Origin: DASYTH01 sp036002505
GTDB taxonomy: Bacteria; Actinomycetota; Actinomycetes; Mycobacteriales; Pseudonocardiaceae
Direction: 5' to 3'
DNA: 64,000 bases
Assembly: GCF_036002505.1 (NCBI RefSeq)
Contig: NZ_DASYTH010000223.1
Coordinates: 1 to 64,000 of the forward strand
The notes under the pieces are model-generated. The model saw only the letters and a list, made by a program, of their open reading frames with translations, was not told the DNA's origin and ran no database searches. Both the position numbers and the translations under genes were made by a program. This document shows positions 59,857 through 64,000 of this stretch, one piece after another (within the stretch, counting starts at the first letter, position 1; the number at the start of each line of letters is the position of its first letter).

Positions 59857-60319
59857 AGGCGCGAGCAAGCACCTGATTGAGCTGGACGAGGGAGCGCTCC
59901 ATGTGCCTGGCCACGTCCTTGGTCCCGAAGAGCTTCATGACCAGGCCTTTCACCGCGCTGGCCGGTTCCTGGCGGCTGGTCAGGCGGACCGTGGTGGCCT
60001 CGCCGGCGGGCTCGAGCTCGATGCGGAACTCGGTGGACGCGGCGAACTTCGGCGCCGGCTTGCCGTCGAGCCGCTCGGCGAGGTGGCGCCAGGCCAGCAG
60101 GCGGTTCGGCTCGAACTGCGTGATCTCCTGGTCGACCTCGGCGTGCCTGCTCCCCCACCGGCCGTGCTGGGTGCGCAGCTGGCCGACGCCGTCCCCGGAG
60201 CGCACCTCGACGCGCTCGGCGAAGGTGAACCACTCGGGCGCGCGGCCGGCCTCGGACACCACCGCCCACACGCTCGACACCGGGGCCTCGACCCGCCGCT
60301 CCCGGACGATCTCGATCAC
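59855..60319 (-). CDS. SRPBCC/START-like lipid-binding fold protein
   Basis: A 154-residue protein with the SRPBCC pattern IVRERRVEAPVSSVWAVVSEAGRAPEWFTFAERVEV at the N-terminus, a beta-sheet middle (TEFRIELEPAGEATTVRLTSRQEP) and a long C-terminal helix. These domains bind hydrophobic ligands or act as cyclases/hydratases; here no pathway is indicated. AGGAGG precedes GTG 60319. It diverges from the MarR gene with only 27 bp between starts. Confidence 0.82.
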   Translation of the reverse strand: MIEIVRERRVEAPVSSVWAVVSEAGRAPEWFTFAERVEVRSGDGVGQLRTQHGRWGSRHAEVDQEITQFEPNRLLAWRHLAERLDGKPAPKFAASTEFRIELEPAGEATTVRLTSRQEPASAVKGLVMKLFGTKDVARHMERSLVQLNQVLARA

Positions 60320-60346
60320 GTGACCTCCTGTTATCCTTTAGACGGG

Positions 60347-60787
60347 ATGAACAGTTCAGAATCTGAACGTTTCGAGATACTGTACCGCCGGATCTGGGGC
60401 GCGCTCAACCGGCCCGACGATCCGGAGCTGAGCCAGCACGAGCGGCAGGTGCTGCACCACGTGACACCGGCCGGCGGCGTCGCGCTGACCTGGCTCGCCG
60501 GCCACCTCGGCCTGCCCAAAAGCACCACGTCGGTGCTGGTGAAGTCGTTGGCGGCGCGGGGTTTCGTGGAGCGCTCCCGCGACCCCGAGGACGAGCGCCG
60601 GCTGGCGATCCGGCTCACCGAGAGGGGCCGCGCGGTCGTCGAGCAGGACACCGTGCTCCGGCCCGACGCGCTCGCCGCGGCGATGCGGAAGCTCGACGCG
60701 CACACCCGGAAGGGCTTGCTGGAAGGCCTCGAGCGGCTGGCCGAAGCGGCCGAGGGGCTCCCGCGAGTCCCCGGTTCCAGCACCTGA
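60347..60787 (+). CDS. MarR-family regulator
   Basis: A 146-residue winged-helix regulator. LSQHERQVLHHVTPAGGVALTWLAGHLGLPKSTTSVLVKSLAARGFVERSRDPEDERRLAIRLTERG carries the recognition helix and the basic wing (DERR). It diverges from the SRPBCC gene with a 27-bp gap, so a single bound dimer would affect both. ATG 60347 begins the domain, and no strong ribosome binding site precedes it. Confidence 0.88.
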   Translation: MNSSESERFEILYRRIWGALNRPDDPELSQHERQVLHHVTPAGGVALTWLAGHLGLPKSTTSVLVKSLAARGFVERSRDPEDERRLAIRLTERGRAVVEQDTVLRPDALAAAMRKLDAHTRKGLLEGLERLAEAAEGLPRVPGSST

Positions 60788-60824
60788 GTTCCTGGTTCGA
60801 GCACGTGAGTTCCCAATTCGGAAG

Positions 60825-60900
60825 CGGGAACTCGGGTGCCTGAAACGGGAACTCGGGTGCCTGAAACGGGGACTCGCGTGCCTGAAACGGGGACTCGCGG
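60825..60900. repeat. 21-bp tandem repeat between convergent genes
   Basis: Three full 21-bp units (60825, 60846, 60867) and a partial fourth follow the pattern CGGGAACTCGGGTGCCTGAAA, shortened here as CGGGRACTCG-n-GTGCCTGAA. A decayed copy lies to the left (about 60781-60824). It fills the gap between the MarR and cysM stops, so it may act in termination. It differs from the TGTTGGC family but shares its 21-bp period. Confidence 0.8.
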
Positions 60901-60902
60901 GG

Positions 60903-61853
60903 TCAGGCCCAGAGGTGGCCGTCGAGGCGGGCGGCGGCCTCGTCGATGGTGCCGCTGTAGGCGCCCGTGGACAGGTACTTCCAGCCGGCGTCGGCGACGA
61001 TGAAGACGACGTCGGCGCGTTCGCCGGCGCCGGCGGCTTTCTCGGCGACGGCGAGGGCGGCGTGCAGGATGGCGCCCGTCGAGATGCCGGCGAAGATGCC
61101 TTCGGTTTCGAGGAGTTGGCGGGTGCGGCGGAGGGCGTCGTAGGAGCCGACCGAGTAGCGGCCGGTGAGCACGGTCTCGTCGTAGAGCTCGGGGACGAAA
61201 CCCTCGTCGAGGTTGCGCAGGCCGTAGACGAGCTCGCCGTAGCGGGGTTCGGCGGCGATGATCTGCACGTCGGGCTTGTGGTCACGGAAGAAGCGGCCGA
61301 CGCCGACCAGGGTGCCGGTGGTGCCGAGGCCGGCCACGAAGTGGGTGACCGTGGGCAGGTCGCGGAGGATCTCCGGACCGGTGCCGGTGTAGTGCGCGTT
61401 GACGTTGGCCGGGTTGCCGTACTGGTAGAGCATGACCCAGTCGGGGTTGGCCTCGGCCAGCTCCTTGGCCCGGCGCACGGCTTCGTTGGAACCGCCGGCC
61501 GCGGGCGAGAACACGATCCGGGCGCCGTAGGCCTGCAGCAGGGAGCGGCGCTCTTCGGAGGTGTTCTCCGGCATCACGCAGACCAGCCCGTAGCCCTTGA
61601 GCTTGGCGGCCATGGCCAGGGAGATGCCGGTGTTGCCGGACGTCGGCTCCAGGATCGTGGCGCCGTGCACCAGCCGGCCGTCCTTCTCCGCGGCCTCGAT
61701 CATGGCCAGCGCCGGGCGGTCCTTGATCGAGCCGGTGGGGTTGCGGTCCTCGAGCTTGGCCCACAGCCTCACGTCCGGCGCGGGCGCGAGCCGGGGCAGC
61801 CCGATCAGCGGGGTGTCCCCCAGCGCGTCGAGCAGCGAGTCGTAGCGGGCCAC
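60903..61853 (-). CDS. cysM: O-phosphoserine sulfhydrylase / cysteine synthase CysM
   Basis: A 316-residue PLP enzyme making cysteine from O-phosphoserine and thiocarboxylated CysO. PLP Lys is in NPTGSIKDRPA, the substrate loop is EPTSGNTGISLAMA, and phosphate binding is GLGTTGTLVG. The TGRYSVG segment holds the Arg that, as I recall, corresponds to Arg220 used by M. tuberculosis CysM to select phosphoserine. The C-terminus ends DGHLWA as in CysM, which closes over the active site. GTG 61853 is 8 bp after cysO. It corresponds to Rv1336. Confidence 0.92.
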   Translation of the reverse strand: MARYDSLLDALGDTPLIGLPRLAPAPDVRLWAKLEDRNPTGSIKDRPALAMIEAAEKDGRLVHGATILEPTSGNTGISLAMAAKLKGYGLVCVMPENTSEERRSLLQAYGARIVFSPAAGGSNEAVRRAKELAEANPDWVMLYQYGNPANVNAHYTGTGPEILRDLPTVTHFVAGLGTTGTLVGVGRFFRDHKPDVQIIAAEPRYGELVYGLRNLDEGFVPELYDETVLTGRYSVGSYDALRRTRQLLETEGIFAGISTGAILHAALAVAEKAAGAGERADVVFIVADAGWKYLSTGAYSGTIDEAAARLDGHLWA

Positions 61854-61861
61854 GGAGCGGG

Positions 61862-62197
61862 TCAGCCTCCGGCACGGCGGGCAGATGCCTCCACAGACGT
61901 GGACGACATCGCTGGTGCCAACTCAGCCCCCCCGGCAACGGCGGGCAAGATCGTCACGGTGTCGCCGTCGGACACCTTGGCCTCCAGGCCGCCGGCGAAC
62001 CGCACGTCCTCGTCGTTGACGTAGACGTTGACGAACCGGTGCAGCGTGCCCTCCTTGACCAGGCGCGCCTTGAGCCCGCCGTGGTTGGCCTCCAGGTCGT
62101 CGATCACCTCGGCCAGGGTGGTCCCGCTGGCCGCGACCGACTTTTCGCCCCCGGTGTGGGTGCGCAGGATGGTCGGGATGGAGACGGTGACGGCCAT
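61862..62197 (-). CDS. cysO: sulfur carrier protein CysO with C-terminal extension
   Basis: A ubiquitin-fold (ThiS/MoaD-like) carrier of 111 residues. IPTILRTHTGGEKSV...LAEVIDDLEANHGGLKARL...RFVNVYVNDEDVRF is typical CysO. The family normally ends at the Gly-Gly that receives sulfur (DTVTILPAVAGG). Here 21 more residues follow (AELAPAMSST...RRAGG), ending by chance or design in a second Gly-Gly. The junction is a run of seven G (61927-61933) with an out-of-frame TGA directly after it. It could be genuine, a frameshift allele, or a read error. It lies between mec and cysM, the expected operon. Confidence 0.88.
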   Translation of the reverse strand: MAVTVSIPTILRTHTGGEKSVAASGTTLAEVIDDLEANHGGLKARLVKEGTLHRFVNVYVNDEDVRFAGGLEAKVSDGDTVTILPAVAGGAELAPAMSSTSVEASARRAGG

Positions 62198-62201
62198 GTA
62201 C

Positions 62202-62642
62202 TCAAACCTCCGTTGAGACTTCGGGATCGATGATGTCGACGGGTTCCGAGGTGATCACACCGTCGACGATCGTGTAGGAGCGCAGCTCGTGCTCGTCCGG
62301 GTCCCGGGTGGACACCAGCACGTAGTGGGGACTGGGCAGCAGTTGGGCGAACTCGCCGGCCTTGCGGACGTCGGTGACCGAGGGGTACGCGGGCGTGGCC
62401 GTGTGCGAGTGGTAGATCACGACCACCTCCTCGTCGTTCGCCGACAGCTCGCGGTGCACCTTGAGCCACTCGGTCGGATCGAACTCGAAGTACGTCGGCG
62501 AGCGCGCCGCGTTCAGCATCGGGATGAAACGCTCCACACGCCCGGATCCTTCCGGCCCGGCGAGGATGCCGCACGCTTCGTCCGGGTGGTCGCGCCGGGC
62601 GTGCTCGACCATCGCCTCGACCAGATCACGGCGTAGTTGCAC
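62202..62642 (-). CDS. mec: JAMM/Mpn+ peptidase Mec
   Basis: A 146-residue zinc isopeptidase that releases cysteine from the CysO-cysteine adduct. The JAMM signature is complete: Glu in DEACGIL and H-S-H-x7-S-x2-D in YHSHTATPAYPSVTDV. GTG 62642 starts it, and cysO begins 4 bp after its stop. It corresponds to Rv1334. If the CysO extension is real, this enzyme is a candidate for trimming it. Confidence 0.92.
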   Translation of the reverse strand: MQLRRDLVEAMVEHARRDHPDEACGILAGPEGSGRVERFIPMLNAARSPTYFEFDPTEWLKVHRELSANDEEVVVIYHSHTATPAYPSVTDVRKAGEFAQLLPSPHYVLVSTRDPDEHELRSYTIVDGVITSEPVDIIDPEVSTEV

Positions 62643-62651
62643 GGCCCCATC

Positions 62652-63581
62652 CTATGGGGTGGATGCGTCCGTCCCACGCCGTGAGACGTCCTGGTAGGCG
62701 GGGAGGTCCGGCAGCGAGGTGGCGGCCAGCACGCCGTTCACGATCGCGGCCGCGAACACGTCGGCGGCGGCGGTGCACAGGGTGTTCAGGGCGACCGGGC
62801 GGAGGTCCTCGGGCAGCGGGCGGGCGCCGGTGGCGACGGCGAAGATCGTGTCGCCGTCGAACATGGTGTGGGAGGGGCGGATCGTGCGGGCCAGGCCGTC
62901 GTGCGCGGACATGGCGAGGCGCTTGCATTCCGCCTTGGAGAGCGCGGCGTCCACGGCGACCACGCCGATGGTGGTGTTCAGGTCCGTCGGCTGCGCGGGA
63001 CCCGTGGCCCACGGCTCGCCGGTGTCCGGGTTCACCGCCTCGCCCAGGGCGTTCACCGCGGCGAGGGCTCCGATGGTGAAGCCGTCGACGGTCGTGCTGG
63101 CCGTGCCGACGCCGCCCTTGAGTGAACCGACCTTTGCTCCGGTGCCGGCGCCGACGGTGCCCTGCGGCACCGGGCCGGAAGTGGCGTTTTCGCAGGCCTG
63201 GTAACCGAATTCGGCGTCCGGGCGATTGCCCCAGGCGCTGCGCGGGAGGTCGAAGAGGACGGCGGCGGGCACGATCGGGACCACCTCGTGCGGCTCGGCA
63301 CCGACCCGGAACCCTTGGTGGCGCTCGGAAAGCCAGCGCATCACGCCGTCCGCGGCGGCCAGGCCATAGGCACTGCCGCCGGACAGGCACACCGCGTCCA
63401 CGCGCTGCACCAGGTTCTCCGGGAGCAGCAGGTCGGTCTCCCGGGTGCCCGGCGCGCCACCCCGGCCGTCGACGGAACCCGTTGCGCCATCAGGGAAAAG
63501 CACCACGGTGGTGCCGGTCGCCCAGCCGTCGCCGAGCCGCTGGTAGTGCCCGACCCGAACCCCCGGCACATCGGTTATCAC
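62652..63581 (-). CDS. P1-family (DmpA-like, S58) peptidase
   Basis: A 309-residue N-terminal-nucleophile hydrolase of the DmpA/endotype 6-aminohexanoate hydrolase family. TDVPGVRVGHYQ, CLSGGSAYGLAAADGVMRWL and LNTTIGVVAVDAALSK (the autocleavage site, with Thr as new N-terminus) are visible. It corresponds to M. tuberculosis Rv1333. GTG 63581 overlaps the DUF2017 stop. Substrate specificity cannot be read; beta-aminopeptidase activity is typical. Confidence 0.88.
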   Translation of the reverse strand: MITDVPGVRVGHYQRLGDGWATGTTVVLFPDGATGSVDGRGGAPGTRETDLLLPENLVQRVDAVCLSGGSAYGLAAADGVMRWLSERHQGFRVGAEPHEVVPIVPAAVLFDLPRSAWGNRPDAEFGYQACENATSGPVPQGTVGAGTGAKVGSLKGGVGTASTTVDGFTIGALAAVNALGEAVNPDTGEPWATGPAQPTDLNTTIGVVAVDAALSKAECKRLAMSAHDGLARTIRPSHTMFDGDTIFAVATGARPLPEDLRPVALNTLCTAAADVFAAAIVNGVLAATSLPDLPAYQDVSRRGTDASTP

Positions 63582-64000
63582 AGGTCGTCGCCCGCGATGG
63601 CGTGCACAAGGCTTTCCTGCATCCAGGTCAGCCAGTGGTACACGCCGAGGTGCGGGGCGCGCGGATCGTCCTCGGGCAGTTCCTCGGGCATGTCCTCGGT
63701 GACGTCGAGCGCGGTGCCCAGCGCCAGGCGGACGTCGTTCAGGGCGGAGAGCCAGCTCTCGGCCTGCTCCAGCGACAACCGGACCCGGCCGCCGTTCTCC
63801 GGGCAGGTGCGGAGCACCAGGGCGGCCACCCCGCTCTTCTGGTCCAGCAGCTCCGGCTCGTGCAGGGAACGCAGCGCCGCCGCCGAGTCGAGCTCCTTGG
63901 CACTGGCATCGTCGCCGAGCCGGTGGAAGTCGGGCAGCAGCCGGGACAGGATCGGGTCCTCCGGCGCGGTGCTGGCCCCGGTGCGGATGCCGGTCAGCTC
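63578..64000 (-). CDS. DUF2017 protein (N-terminus cut by window end)
   Basis: The visible 140 residues run from ELTGIRTGASTAPEDPILSRLLPDFHRL at the window edge through SLEQAESWLSALNDVRLALGTALD to HLGVYHWLTWMQESLVHAIAGDDL. This is the C-terminal part of the DUF2017 family (Rv1332-like), usually next to clpS. It overlaps the P1 peptidase by 4 bp. The start lies beyond 64000. Confidence 0.87.
   Translation of the reverse strand, partial: ELTGIRTGASTAPEDPILSRLLPDFHRLGDDASAKELDSAAALRSLHEPELLDQKSGVAALVLRTCPENGGRVRLSLEQAESWLSALNDVRLALGTALDVTEDMPEELPEDDPRAPHLGVYHWLTWMQESLVHAIAGDDL

Noticed and set aside
61862..62197. Simple one-base deletion explaining the CysO extension
   Set aside because: Removing one G from the run of seven does not reach the TGA; loss of two or gain of one is needed, so the explanation is left open.

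Overview
The window is high-GC DNA from an actinomycete, most likely Amycolatopsis or another Pseudonocardiaceae (inferred). Three things point there. The right end keeps the gene order of Mycobacterium tuberculosis Rv1332-Rv1341. The left end carries a 4-hydroxyphenylglycine (Hpg) gene set like those of glycopeptide producers. Several intergenic palindrome families resemble ones I recall from Amycolatopsis.

Positions 1-16.8 kb: a biosynthetic cluster read almost entirely from the minus strand. It contains the three Hpg genes (hmaS, hmo, hpgT), two ketosynthases, a short cysteine-less ketosynthase-like protein, two acyl carrier proteins, two AMP-forming ligases, a phytanoyl-CoA-type dioxygenase, an O-methyltransferase cut by the window edge, an MFS exporter and a large LuxR (LAL) regulator. 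Many genes overlap by 4 bp. No NRPS module and no dedicated ketoreductase or dehydratase is visible. An Hpg pathway feeding a type II ketosynthase/ACP system is the most unusual thing here. A MITE-like palindrome has altered the 3' end of one ACP gene.

17-29.3 kb: an SDR oxidoreductase, a membrane diguanylate cyclase, an MFS transporter, a giant XRE-SARP-NB-ARC-TPR regulator, a secreted phospholipase A2-like domain fused to a membrane acyltransferase-like domain, an LCP cell-wall ligase and a BldD-like regulator.

29.5-40 kb: accessory metabolism. Two Baeyer-Villiger-type monooxygenases sit beside TetR regulators with visible palindromic operators. There is a beta-hexosaminidase gene broken by an in-frame TAG, exonuclease III, a DUF1330/TetR pair and small conserved proteins.

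40-47.8 kb: a mobile-element scar beside a tRNA gene. It has a 280-bp MITE with perfect 9-bp target duplications, an XRE-ImmA/PIN pair with a frameshifted PIN gene, a tRNA with a UAG anticodon but a short variable loop, bcp, a secreted PQQ-type sugar dehydrogenase with carbohydrate-binding modules, and a toxin-antitoxin pair with a frameshifted toxin.

47.8-52.7 kb: a compact class III lanthipeptide locus with a 38-residue precursor, a LanKC synthetase and a prolyl oligopeptidase that probably removes the leader.

52.8-64 kb: the conserved block rdgB-rph-(membrane protein)-MBL phosphodiesterase-murI-rhomboid, an inserted MFS/PadR/SRPBCC/MarR segment, then cysM-cysO-mec, a P1-family peptidase and a DUF2017 gene cut by the window end. 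CysO has a 21-residue extension after its usual Gly-Gly end, at a run of seven G.
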